Assembly (NCBI GenBank): GCA_018267135.1
Contig: JAFDZA010000014.1
Span: 124,001 to 188,000, forward strand
Origin: Bacteroidota bacterium
GTDB lineage: Bacteria > Bacteroidota > Bacteroidia > Cytophagales > Cyclobacteriaceae
Length of the DNA stretch: 64,000 nt
Reading direction: 5' to 3'
Part shown: one piece after another, positions 8,785 through 17,545 of the stretch
Layout: each line of letters opens with the position of its first letter
Position numbering within the stretch: position 1 is the first letter of the stretch
Translations under genes and position numbers: made by a program
The notes under the pieces: generated by a model
Told to the model about the DNA's origin: nothing
The model's database searches: none
The model's input: the letters and a program-made list of their open reading frames with translations, nothing else

Positions 8785-11700
8785 TTACTTCCCTTTCATT
8801 ATTTTCAGCACCTTCTCTGATTGCCCTGCTTTAAGTTGTACCACATACACTCCGTCTTGAAAGGCTTCTAAATTTAGTGCTTGTTGATGTTGCCCTTCGC
8901 TTTGCATACCTAATGACAAGGAGGCGGTGAGCCGTCCGGTCATATCCCAAACCGAAACCAATACATCTGCTTTTCCAGGCAATGCATACTGCATAGTAAA
9001 GTTCCCGTTGGGCGAGGGGTTAGGAAATAATATAAACGAACTGATGGCCGCAGGGTGCACATCGGCAGCCGGTACCTGAATAGAGAGATCATCTACCGAC
9101 CAGCCCCAGGCAGTGGCATTTTCATAATTGGCATGCAGCCGGAAACGGATCAGCAGGGTATCATTTGCCGCAAATTTATTCTTCAGGTTAAAGATTTCGG
9201 TTACCTGCATGGTAGGATCGCCACTTTGCTGGGCGGTAAGAGCATTTTGCCATGCGCTGTTAGCTTTTGCATTATACCCGGCTATCGGTTTCCACACAAT
9301 ACCGTCTTGGGTAGCCTCCACAAAAACTGAATCTGTGGCGGTAAGGATGGCTACATCCTGATAGGTAATGTTGCCCGTGTTGACGATAACCGGAACAAGT
9401 AACGTGGCCGATACGTCTGTGCCGGCTGCATAGTTGTGAATACTTTGCAGCGATGAGTTAGACGGGCCAAAGGGTTGTATGCTCAATCCATTCTGAGAGA
9501 AATTGGAGCCGGTTTCAAAGAAATCATAATACTGCTGCTGCGGATTCTGCAGGGTTAAATTAATACCTCTGTAGGAGGGAGCATACACCGGGCCGCCCCC
9601 CACATAGCCAATCAGCTGCACAGCAACAGTGCCTATAGAAACCCCGGTAATAGAAATATTGTAAACTCCTGATTGGGAGGGTTTAAACGATAATGTTTGT
9701 GAGTTAATCTGTAACTGCACCGAATCATATTTCAGAGGCAGTTTGGCTTGTACTACAAACTTAGACTGAGGAGAAGTACCCGAAGTGATAACGGTTGGCA
9801 CCGGAAAGTTAGCATTCTGATCTACCGATAGTTCGGCCGTCCAGATGCCGCGGCCATGGGTGGCAATGACTACTTCGTTGTCTTGTCCTTTCATGTCCCA
9901 CACGGCTACACTCGGAAACGAGGAGAGCATATTCCAGGTCGTGCCGGCATCTAACGACTCCACAATTCCTATTTCAGTTCCTGCCCAAATAATGTTGGGG
10001 TTATCTGGTCGCACATACAACGAGTACACGGCTACATCCGGAAAGTTATTGGTGCTGATGGAGCCGGAACCAAACCCGCTCAGGTCGGTCCAAGTTTGCC
10101 CTAAATCTTTGGTTACTAAAATTTTTGAGGTCTTCGCGAATGAATAAAGTGCATAAGCAGTTTTAGAGTCAGTAGGGTGTGTGGCAATACGGGTAAGGTT
10201 GCCCAGAATTTTTCCGGATGGGTTAGGTACTGCTGTAAATGTTTGCCCCATGTTGGTAGATACAAACAGGTTGCTTCCGGTGCCTTGGCCTGCCCCGGCC
10301 CACACAATGTTGGCATTGGCCCGCGAAACAGCCACATCGGCAAAAGAAGACAAGCCCCAGTTTGATGTGATCGCTGTCAGCGCCCAACTACCTCCAAAGT
10401 TTGTTGAACGCCACACCCCGCCCGATCCCACCGAGAAAATAGTATTGGGATTTTGCTTGGAACTGGCCAACTTAGAAATGAATGGAAATTGATTATTGTC
10501 GGGGCTGGTGCCACTTAACGGAAACCCTGTAAACGCACTGGCCCAGGTTTGGCCGCCATCTAAGGAACGGGCAAAGTAGTTATACTGCGACCCTCCAATT
10601 AACATAGAAGGATTTTGACTGTGCCACAAAACTTCAAACCCATCGCCCCCGATAGCCGGTTTAAATAAGGTAGTAGCAGACGAAACCACACCACCGGGTG
10701 TGAAGTAGGTACCGTTGTCTTGCATTCCACCAAAATATTCTTGAGCTCCGGGTTTTTTATCGGCACCATAAAATTGACTGGTGTTATACCCGTTGCCTAC
10801 TTTTTTCCATTCGCCTTGTGTGGTTCCGGGCGAGGCCGATTGCCCTGACAGAAAAACCCCGCCATCATTGGCCAAAAGAATTTGATAAGTCTGTGCGGCC
10901 GCATTTATTATAAAAGGATAGATGTTGTGCTGGTCGGGGTGTACCAACCCGGCATTTTTGCTGTCGTAATCTCCGTAGGGGTCTACTGCGGAACTAACGG
11001 TGCTGGAGTATTTTGGAGTTTGCTGCACCAGTATTTTTACATTGGATACCGGCAGCGCGGTAGAATCCCAGGTGGCTCCGGAAGCCAGTGCCGGATATAT
11101 ATTATACATCAGGTTGAAAGTTTGCCCTCCGGTAGTAGCCAAAGAAAGATTGGGTGAGGCCGAGTAGGGCACGTTATTAATAAACAAATACTCGCGGCTC
11201 TGCTGGGTAGCGTTGGTAGAAGTAAGGTTAGAAGGAATAAGATCGAAAACTCCATTGCGATTTTGGTCGCGGAAGGAAACCATTAACTGGGTTCCGGATT
11301 TTAAATCCCATACCTGAAAGGGTACGTTTACATAATTTTGGTAGGCATAACTGGAGGAAGCAACCCCGGAGGTAGCTCCGGCTGGAACTAAAAAGCGATA
11401 GGCTTTTTGTTTTATACCAGGTCCAAATTTTATCACCACACTGTCGGTGGTTCCGCTGGTGCCGATGCTGAGTTTTCCGCCAGCATACGTGGCATTTGAA
11501 AAACCTTGCAAGGCCAGAAATGAAGCGGTGTTGTTTTGCTGAAGATTATACGAAACGGCTGAAGAAGAAAGTTGAGTTCCTAACGTAATTTGGAATGCCC
11601 CAATCCCACCTACATAAATCACATTGGAATTATAGGGGCTGAAAGCAACAGTGTTATCGTACCAACCCTGATCGCCAGAGGAGCTGGCTAAATAGTCGAG

Positions 11701-12798
11701 TGTTTTGGCATTGAGCAACATCGACACCAGCGACCACGTACTTCCTGCATTGGTAGAAATATAAAGGTCTGAGTTGGCGCCCGAAAGGGTGCCTTGTGCT
11801 GAGGCGGCCAGGTAGTTTCCATTCGTGGGCGACACCGCAATTTCTACACGACCGGCAGGCGACATGTTGGTGTTGCTCAGGTTCCAGGTTTGGCCGCCAT
11901 CTACTGATTTTAAAACGCCCACGCCATATTGCCCGCCATAGAGTATCGAAAAATTTCCGGGGGTACTGCGCAAATCTTGCACCGGGTTAGAGGTGCTGGA
12001 AAATACTTTTGTCCAGGAGGTACCCTGGTTGGTAGATCGGTATATTCCATTGTTGGTGGCCGCCAACACATTGGTGGCATCGGCCGGGTTTACTAAGATC
12101 CGGTTCACACTGCTGAAAGCAGACGTGCTGGATAATAAATTCCAGGTGTTTCCCCGGTCGGTACTGAGAAAGATGCCGCTTCCGGTGATACCATCTACTA
12201 ATCCGAATCCTTCGCCTGTTCCGGCATAGATAATTTGGTGATTAGAGGGAGCCATCGCTAATGTGGTGGTGGCCAGATTAGGAACATTGGGCGTAAGCCA
12301 TTGCCAACTGGTGCCGGCATCGGTAGTTTTCCAGATTCCACCCGAGGCCGACCCGGCAAACCAGGTTTTGTTTGTCGCATCATCCGGATCTACAATCAGC
12401 CCGCGTGTGCGGCCGGGCACATTTCCGGGGCCACGTTCGGTAAAACCTAATACGCCATTGCCGCTTTGGGTGCGAGCCATTGGCGAAGCTCGCTTCGCAG
12501 AGGCTTGCCGTGCCTTTTGTAGTTCGGCCCACTGATAGTTTTTAGGATAGCCGGGTTCAGTTTGGTCTTCGCGGGTTCGTATCCCCTGGTGGTATTTTAA
12601 AAATTCCATCGGGCCGTCCATCAGCTCGTTTTCTTCCGGTTCGCCTTTTTCTTTTTCTGCTTCCTTTTCACTTTCCCATTCCCATTCTTCTCTTTCCTGG
12701 GCGGATCTGCCGGTAAAACGTTTTCCCTTGTTTTTAAAATGTACACCGGCTATCAAAGCCAATAAAAAAGTGGTAGTGAGAAGTAAAATTCTATTCAT
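8785..12798 (-). CDS. Giant secreted beta-propeller (BNR/sortilin-like repeat) protein with T9SS type A sorting domain
   Basis: A 1337-residue protein. A hydrophobic N-terminus (about residues 3-20) is followed by a very acidic Glu-rich linker (about 36-58). Then come many Asp-box/BNR repeats with the pattern S-x-D-x-G-x-T-W (for example STDRGNTW, SVDGGQTW, SLDGGQTW, TKDLGQTW), which indicate one or two large beta-propellers like VPS10/sortilin or xyloglucanase folds. The last 80 residues are a type IX sorting domain (LFPNPSPNGNF, then WDMTGR, ending VLKIMKGK). It is probably a cell-surface or released protein; no catalytic residues can be assigned. It is 8 bp downstream of the small lipoprotein gene and may be its operon partner. 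Confidence 0.85.
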   Translation of the reverse strand: MNRILLLTTTFLLALIAGVHFKNKGKRFTGRSAQEREEWEWESEKEAEKEKGEPEENELMDGPMEFLKYHQGIRTREDQTEPGYPKNYQWAELQKARQASAKRASPMARTQSGNGVLGFTERGPGNVPGRTRGLIVDPDDATNKTWFAGSASGGIWKTTDAGTSWQWLTPNVPNLATTTLAMAPSNHQIIYAGTGEGFGLVDGITGSGIFLSTDRGNTWNLLSSTSAFSSVNRILVNPADATNVLAATNNGIYRSTNQGTSWTKVFSSTSNPVQDLRSTPGNFSILYGGQYGVGVLKSVDGGQTWNLSNTNMSPAGRVEIAVSPTNGNYLAASAQGTLSGANSDLYISTNAGSTWSLVSMLLNAKTLDYLASSSGDQGWYDNTVAFSPYNSNVIYVGGIGAFQITLGTQLSSSAVSYNLQQNNTASFLALQGFSNATYAGGKLSIGTSGTTDSVVIKFGPGIKQKAYRFLVPAGATSGVASSSYAYQNYVNVPFQVWDLKSGTQLMVSFRDQNRNGVFDLIPSNLTSTNATQQSREYLFINNVPYSASPNLSLATTGGQTFNLMYNIYPALASGATWDSTALPVSNVKILVQQTPKYSSTVSSAVDPYGDYDSKNAGLVHPDQHNIYPFIINAAAQTYQILLANDGGVFLSGQSASPGTTQGEWKKVGNGYNTSQFYGADKKPGAQEYFGGMQDNGTYFTPGGVVSSATTLFKPAIGGDGFEVLWHSQNPSMLIGGSQYNYFARSLDGGQTWASAFTGFPLSGTSPDNNQFPFISKLASSKQNPNTIFSVGSGGVWRSTNFGGSWALTAITSNWGLSSFADVAVSRANANIVWAGAGQGTGSNLFVSTNMGQTFTAVPNPSGKILGNLTRIATHPTDSKTAYALYSFAKTSKILVTKDLGQTWTDLSGFGSGSISTNNFPDVAVYSLYVRPDNPNIIWAGTEIGIVESLDAGTTWNMLSSFPSVAVWDMKGQDNEVVIATHGRGIWTAELSVDQNANFPVPTVITSGTSPQSKFVVQAKLPLKYDSVQLQINSQTLSFKPSQSGVYNISITGVSIGTVAVQLIGYVGGGPVYAPSYRGINLTLQNPQQQYYDFFETGSNFSQNGLSIQPFGPSNSSLQSIHNYAAGTDVSATLLVPVIVNTGNITYQDVAILTATDSVFVEATQDGIVWKPIAGYNAKANSAWQNALTAQQSGDPTMQVTEIFNLKNKFAANDTLLIRFRLHANYENATAWGWSVDDLSIQVPAADVHPAAISSFILFPNPSPNGNFTMQYALPGKADVLVSVWDMTGRLTASLSLGMQSEGQHQQALNLEAFQDGVYVVQLKAGQSEKVLKIMKGK

Positions 12799-12806
12799 GA
12801 GGTTAT

Positions 12807-13190
12807 CTATTTTATAAATGAATCCAGATTAACATACTTGTAGTTATCTTCGGGGGTGGCATCGCGCTTCACCATTCCCGGTATGATATTGAGTTTTATC
12901 TGATGCTCGCCCGACCAACTCACGGCACTGGCATGGGCCTTGTCTTTAAGAATTAATTTTCCGTCAGCCGGCCGTAAGACAAGGTATGTCAGCACCCGGT
13001 TATTCTCGGTATAGGCCAGCACTAAGGTGTGGGGTTCATTATACGATACGGTAGTGAGGGTACCCAGTTCGCGCTCAATAATTTTGTTGATGTCAATTTT
13101 ATTTTTTACAGCAGCGGATGTCTGGCAGGATATACTTCCTGATGTTATTGCCATGAGGGCAAGAAGAATAACCTGGCGAGGGTGAGTCAT
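12807..13190 (-). CDS. Small putative lipoprotein, unknown function
   Basis: A 127-residue protein with a hydrophobic leader and a possible lipobox ending at Cys22 (SGSISC). I do not recognise the mature part; it has a compact beta-rich look. It lies between the exported protein at 13207-14466 (16 bp upstream) and the giant propeller gene (8 bp downstream), all minus strand, so the three are probably co-transcribed. Confidence 0.65.
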   Translation of the reverse strand: MTHPRQVILLALMAITSGSISCQTSAAVKNKIDINKIIERELGTLTTVSYNEPHTLVLAYTENNRVLTYLVLRPADGKLILKDKAHASAVSWSGEHQIKLNIIPGMVKRDATPEDNYKYVNLDSFIK

Positions 13191-13206
13191 ACTTTTTTAA
13201 AAAAGA

Positions 13207-14466
13207 CTAAGTTTTTTGTTTTTTCTTTTTAGCGGCCGGAAAAAGAATATTGTTAAGGATTAACCGGTAGCCGGCTGAATTGGGATGAAGTGTTAAATCG
13301 GTAGGATCTTCGCCTACCTGATGTTGGTAATCTTCCGGGTCGTGCCCCCCATAATAGGTCCAGAATCCTTTGCCTAATACTCCATGAAGGTATTTGGCTT
13401 CGTTTATAGATTTGGTTTCGCCCATGATCACCACATCGGGCTTTACCATTTTTTTCTTGAAACCCGTAGTCTGCCCGTAGAATCCTTTAATCATTTTCTC
13501 ATGATTTTGGGTAAGCATGGTAGGGATGGGGTCCCACTTGGCTGAAAATTGAAACAAGGAAAAATAATCGTTGGCTTGTACCAGGCCGCGGTCTTGTATG
13601 TTGTTGTCGATGTCGGAAAATTCGTATTGATAAGGATCTTTCGACAGAGTAAATTGAGTAAAGGCCAGTGTATTATCGTAATTCAGTTTTTCTTGTGCGT
13701 GCGGGTCGGCCGGGTCGCCATCGTACATAGATTCGCAAATATCTACGCCTTCGGCAGCCAAAGCAATATCAAACGAGTCGGTAGCCGAGCACATGGCAAA
13801 CAGAAAACCACCCCCGGCAACAAAAGCCTTGATTTTTTTTACTACAGCTAATTTTAACTGAGATACCTTTTGGAACCCGAAACGATGGGCGGTTTCTTCT
13901 GCTTCGTGTTGCTGCTCAATATACCAAGGCATGTTGGCATAGCTGGCATAAAATTTTCCATACTGCCCGGTAAAGTCTTCGTGATGCAGATGAAGCCAAT
14001 CATATTTGGGTAGGTTTTCATTCAGTACTTCGTCATCGAAAATTACATCATACGGTATTTCGGCATACGTCATGGCTAGGGTTACGGCATCGTCCCACGG
14101 TTGTTTTGACTTAGGCGAATACACGGCCACTCGGGGCGCTTTTTCTAACTTCATCAGATCGTAGTTTACCGAGGGGCTTGCTATTTCAGTAAGGATGGCG
14201 TTTACCTGCGCCTCGGAGATGATTTCGTAACTCACTCCCCGCACAATCAGTTCATTTTGTATTTTAGGTTGGTATTTACACATAAAACTGCCCCCTCGGT
14301 AATTTAGCAGCCAACTTACTTCCATATCCATTTTCAGCACCCAATAAGCCATGCCATAGGCTTTTAAATGATTGGCCTGCTTGTTGTCCATAGGAATAAA
14401 AATGGAGTTGGCCTGACAAATTTTAGCCACTAGCAAGATCAACAGCAACAAAATCCTCGATTGCAT
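13207..14466 (-). CDS. Exported Bacteroidota protein often labelled asparagine synthetase B; GATase1-like core suspected
   Basis: A 419-residue protein with a signal peptide (about 1-19). From memory, close homologues across Bacteroidota are databased as asparagine synthetase B, but nothing here supports that: there is no N-terminal nucleophile Cys2 and no ATP-pyrophosphatase SGGxDS loop. The visible core has APRVAVYSP, a YDWLHLHHEDFTG segment, and GGGFLFAMCSATDSFD, which looks like the nucleophile elbow of a class I glutamine-amidotransferase-like fold (ThuA/BPL_N type), with Cys as candidate nucleophile (inference). The C-terminus is Lys-rich. The enzyme, if it is one, acts outside the cytoplasm. 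The promoter is probably TTG, 20 nt, TACCTTTA around 14526-14556. Confidence 0.7.
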   Translation of the reverse strand: MQSRILLLLILLVAKICQANSIFIPMDNKQANHLKAYGMAYWVLKMDMEVSWLLNYRGGSFMCKYQPKIQNELIVRGVSYEIISEAQVNAILTEIASPSVNYDLMKLEKAPRVAVYSPKSKQPWDDAVTLAMTYAEIPYDVIFDDEVLNENLPKYDWLHLHHEDFTGQYGKFYASYANMPWYIEQQHEAEETAHRFGFQKVSQLKLAVVKKIKAFVAGGGFLFAMCSATDSFDIALAAEGVDICESMYDGDPADPHAQEKLNYDNTLAFTQFTLSKDPYQYEFSDIDNNIQDRGLVQANDYFSLFQFSAKWDPIPTMLTQNHEKMIKGFYGQTTGFKKKMVKPDVVIMGETKSINEAKYLHGVLGKGFWTYYGGHDPEDYQHQVGEDPTDLTLHPNSAGYRLILNNILFPAAKKKKQKT

Positions 14467-14533
14467 CGTAAAAGTCAGTTATGGTTGTAACAAATTGAAC
14501 AAAAAAATGTCGTTCGATCAGCCTATAAAGGTA

Positions 14534-14541
14534 TAATTTTG
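14534..14541 (+). promoter_or_regulatory. -7 element upstream of the MacB-type permease
   Basis: TAATTTTG matches TAnnTTTG exactly, 55 nt ahead of the start codon at 14597. I see no good TTG at the right distance, so this is a partial match. Confidence 0.35.
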
Positions 14542-14596
14542 ATTCGGCAAACCCAATGCGTAGAAAACCCTATTCATCCATCTTACTAACCTGTTC

Positions 14597-15835
14597 ATGA
14601 ACTTCATAGAAAATATCAGAGAAGGTCTTCGCTCCATTAAAGCCAATATGCTTCGTTCGGTACTGACGGCTTTAATCGTGGCTATAGGCATTACCTCCCT
14701 TGTAGGAATTTTAACGGCCATCGATGGAATAGAGTATTCGGTAAACGAAAGTTTGTCTTCACTGGGCGCTAATTCATTCGATATCTATTCAAAAAATAAC
14801 CGGAATGCCGCGCAAGACGGAGTAAAAGAAAAAGTTTACCCGCCTGTATTATTGAATGAGGCACAAAAATTTATAGATCAGTTTAAGGTGTCATCGGCTA
14901 CGGTCAGCCTATCGGCCAGTCTTACCATTATTGCTGAAATTAAACATGCTTCGGAAAAGACCAGCCCCCGGGTAAATGTGATGGGCGCCAACGAAGAATA
15001 CATTCCGATTAAAGGATTGAATATTGAGCAAGGTCGAAATTTTTCACCTTTTGAAATACAGAACGGGGCACATGTAGCCATTATTGGCGATGAACTTTGC
15101 CGCTCATTGTACGGGCAGAGTAAAAATATTTTAAACACAGTGGTATCGTTTAAAGGCATGCAGTTTAAAGTGATCGGCAAGCTGAAAGAAAAAGGATCTT
15201 TATCGGAAAATAATTTCGATAATATGATGATCATTCCGATTATCGTGGCCAATCAGTTAGCTTCCGGAGCCGGGCTGCGCTACCGTTTAAATGTAGCCGT
15301 GCCCGATCCAAACCAGATGGATTATGCCATGGGCGAAGCCACGGGGGTGATGCGCAAAATCAGGCATGATGAAACCGGCCGCGAAAATTCATTTGAGATA
15401 GAAAAAAGTGAATCGTTGGCACAGGAAATGGAGAGCATTACCAACGGGTTGCGCATTGGAGGGTTTGGTGTGGGTTTTATAACCTTGCTGGGTGCCTCGA
15501 TCGCTTTAATGAATATTATGCTTGTTTCTGTTACCGAACGAACACGCGAAGTGGGTGTGCGTAAAGCATTGGGTGCCACTCCTTTACGTATACGTCAGCA
15601 ATTTGTAATTGAAGCCATTACCGTGTGTGTGCTGGGCGGCATCGGAGGTGTTTTATTAGGTATTTTGATCGGTAATCTGATTTCGAGTGCCATCGGTATT
15701 GATGCGTTTGTCGTTCCGTGGTTCTGGATGTTTATGGGCATGGTTGTGTGCATTGTGGTGGGGCTCATCTCGGGGTATTACCCGGCCCACAAAGCTTCTA
15801 AGCTCGACCCGATTGAGTCGTTGCGGTTTGAGTAA
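14597..15835 (+). CDS. MacB/FtsX-type ABC transporter permease
   Basis: A 412-residue permease with the classical MacB order: a short cytoplasmic N-terminus (FIENIREGLRSIKANMLRS), first helix (about 21-42), a periplasmic MacB_PCD domain (about 45-285), then three helices at about 290-312, 340-362 and 372-395, with the conserved TERTREVGVRKALGA loop and the C-terminal YPAHKASKLDPIESLRFE. It would work with a MacB/LolD ATPase, but none is adjacent; the nearest is 12 kb away and already paired. Substrate unknown. Confidence 0.9.
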   Translation: MNFIENIREGLRSIKANMLRSVLTALIVAIGITSLVGILTAIDGIEYSVNESLSSLGANSFDIYSKNNRNAAQDGVKEKVYPPVLLNEAQKFIDQFKVSSATVSLSASLTIIAEIKHASEKTSPRVNVMGANEEYIPIKGLNIEQGRNFSPFEIQNGAHVAIIGDELCRSLYGQSKNILNTVVSFKGMQFKVIGKLKEKGSLSENNFDNMMIIPIIVANQLASGAGLRYRLNVAVPDPNQMDYAMGEATGVMRKIRHDETGRENSFEIEKSESLAQEMESITNGLRIGGFGVGFITLLGASIALMNIMLVSVTERTREVGVRKALGATPLRIRQQFVIEAITVCVLGGIGGVLLGILIGNLISSAIGIDAFVVPWFWMFMGMVVCIVVGLISGYYPAHKASKLDPIESLRFE

Positions 15836-15954
15836 TTGCCTGAGCGAACCTGCGCAATAATTTTAGTCAGGTTGCTTCTCCCGATGTATAGCATGCCGTT
15901 TACGAAGAAGTTTTTCAGATCAACCTTTCCGTTTTTTGTGAAGAGAATAACGGT

Positions 15955-16143
15955 TTAGCAGCCTTGATGGGGAAAGAGCAATTTGCTTATAACCGACAGA
16001 ATAGCCAGACTACACTTCCAAGTGTTTCAATTCCATAATCGTTAAATCGTTTGCTTGGCACCGGAAATAACAGGCAGATTCATACCAAATAAAATCCCTC
16101 CCAGGCTTACGGTAATAGACCATATAATTAACCGGCTATTCAT
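15955..16143 (-). pseudogene. Remnant of a sugar-porter family MFS transporter (N-terminal fragment)
   Basis: Reading leftward from the ATG at 16143 gives 33 residues: MNSRLIIWSITVSLGGILFG, then MNLPVISGAKQTI, ended by TAA at 16042-16044. This is the first helix of the sugar porter family, whose usual form is GGxLFGxDxxVISGA followed by Q-x-L-W. The frame continues past the stop as RLWN, a second stop, NTWKCSLAIL, which still lines up with the family before becoming unrecognisable near 15960. A purine-rich leader precedes the ATG. Two in-frame stops and loss of the remaining 400 residues make it a pseudogene. It sits next to an intact MFS gene and trehalase. Confidence 0.7.
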
Positions 16144-16272
16144 CTTTCTTTTATTCGCTTAAATGTAATTGAAAACAAGGTTGCTATTATTTTCATCCTA
16201 TAAAAAATTAGATAGCTTTAACCCTTGACGGAATAGATATAAGTTATGCTTATCATTTTAACGATTTGAATT

Positions 16273-17532
16273 ATGACTCACGGGCGAATTAAACTATCCC
16301 TTTTTCTTAACTATTTTGTTATTGCCATGCTGCTCAACAGTGTAGGCACGGTAATTCTGCAAGTTCAAAACAGCTATGGTGTATCCGAATCTTCCGCTAG
16401 TGTGCTGGAGGCATGCAAGGATTTAAGTATCGCGCTCGTATCTTTTCTGGTAGCTTCCTACATTACCCGCATTGGCTATAAAAAGGCTATGCTTATTGCC
16501 TTGGGGCTGGTAGGCACGGCCTGTCTGGCGATGCCTTCGTTAGGAAGTTTTTTTATGACGAAAGTACTCTTTGTTATTACCGGAACTTCGTTTGCGTTAA
16601 TTAAAGTATCGGTCTATGCCACGATGGGGATAATAACTACCGATAAAAAAGAACACGCCAGTTTTATGAATTTCATAGAATCATTTTTTATGGTGGGGAT
16701 ACTAATCGGCTATTTTGTTTTCAGTGCTTTTGTAAACGATGCCGATAAACAGTCTACTTCCTGGCTAAATGTATATTACTTGTGTGCCGCTATAGCGTTG
16801 GCCGCCTTTCTATTGTTACTCAGCGCTCCGCTCGATGAAACATCGGTGAGAGCCGATGAATCTAAACCTTTGTTAAAAGATTTTACAGACATGATAAAAT
16901 TGGCGGCTCAACCGCTTGTATTGATTTTTATCGTCAGTGCTTTTACCTATGTGTTGATTGAACAAAGTATTATGAGTTGGTTGCCAACGTTTAATAGTAA
17001 GGTGCTGAACTTGCCCTCAACACTAAGCATACAAATGGCCAGTATTCTGGCGGCCTCCACCGCGGTGGGCCGGTTCAGTGCGGGCTTTGCTTTACGCAAG
17101 ATTCATTGGTTTTATGTTCTTGTTATTTGTTTGGTAGCAGCCTCAGTGTTAGTACTGGTGGCTATTCCGTTGGCACGTTCTTCTTCCGGAGTAGCCGTAA
17201 CCGGTTGGGGCAATGCACCTTTGGGCGCATTTGTTTTCCCGCTGATCGGCCTATTGATTGCTCCCATATACCCGGCCATTAACTCCGTTATTTTAGGCAC
17301 CCTCCCGGCACGCCAGCATGGCCCCATGTCCGGGCTCATCGTTATCTTCTCAGCTTTGGGTGGTACTACCGGATCTATTATTACCGGAAATATGTTTCAG
17401 GTATTTGGTGGCGAAGTAGCCTTTTACAGTTCCCTTGTGCCGATTACTATTTTGATTGTGTGCCTCTATTTTTTTAATCGCCTTCAGAAAAAATCGGCTG
17501 CTCACATTGTATTTAAGACAGCCTCACATTAA
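16273..17532 (+). CDS. MFS transporter, probable sugar permease
   Basis: A 419-residue protein with about 12 hydrophobic helices and a central cytoplasmic loop (about 190-212), typical of the MFS; it recalls fucose-permease/GPH-like and Bacteroidota sugar MFS members (AARKIG-like loop ITRIGYKKAM after helix 2). The gene lies 13 bp ahead of a trehalase, so trehalose or another disaccharide is the likely substrate (inference from context). The upstream 130 bp is AT-rich; the promoter is not clear. Confidence 0.8.
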   Translation: MTHGRIKLSLFLNYFVIAMLLNSVGTVILQVQNSYGVSESSASVLEACKDLSIALVSFLVASYITRIGYKKAMLIALGLVGTACLAMPSLGSFFMTKVLFVITGTSFALIKVSVYATMGIITTDKKEHASFMNFIESFFMVGILIGYFVFSAFVNDADKQSTSWLNVYYLCAAIALAAFLLLLSAPLDETSVRADESKPLLKDFTDMIKLAAQPLVLIFIVSAFTYVLIEQSIMSWLPTFNSKVLNLPSTLSIQMASILAASTAVGRFSAGFALRKIHWFYVLVICLVAASVLVLVAIPLARSSSGVAVTGWGNAPLGAFVFPLIGLLIAPIYPAINSVILGTLPARQHGPMSGLIVIFSALGGTTGSIITGNMFQVFGGEVAFYSSLVPITILIVCLYFFNRLQKKSAAHIVFKTASH

Positions 17533-17545
17533 TAAGATTTATTAA

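Noticed and set aside
15890..16035. Plus-strand open stretch of about 48 codons in the gap before the MFS gene
   Set aside because: It has no start codon and lies antisense to the sugar-porter remnant, so it is most likely the mirror of decayed coding sequence.
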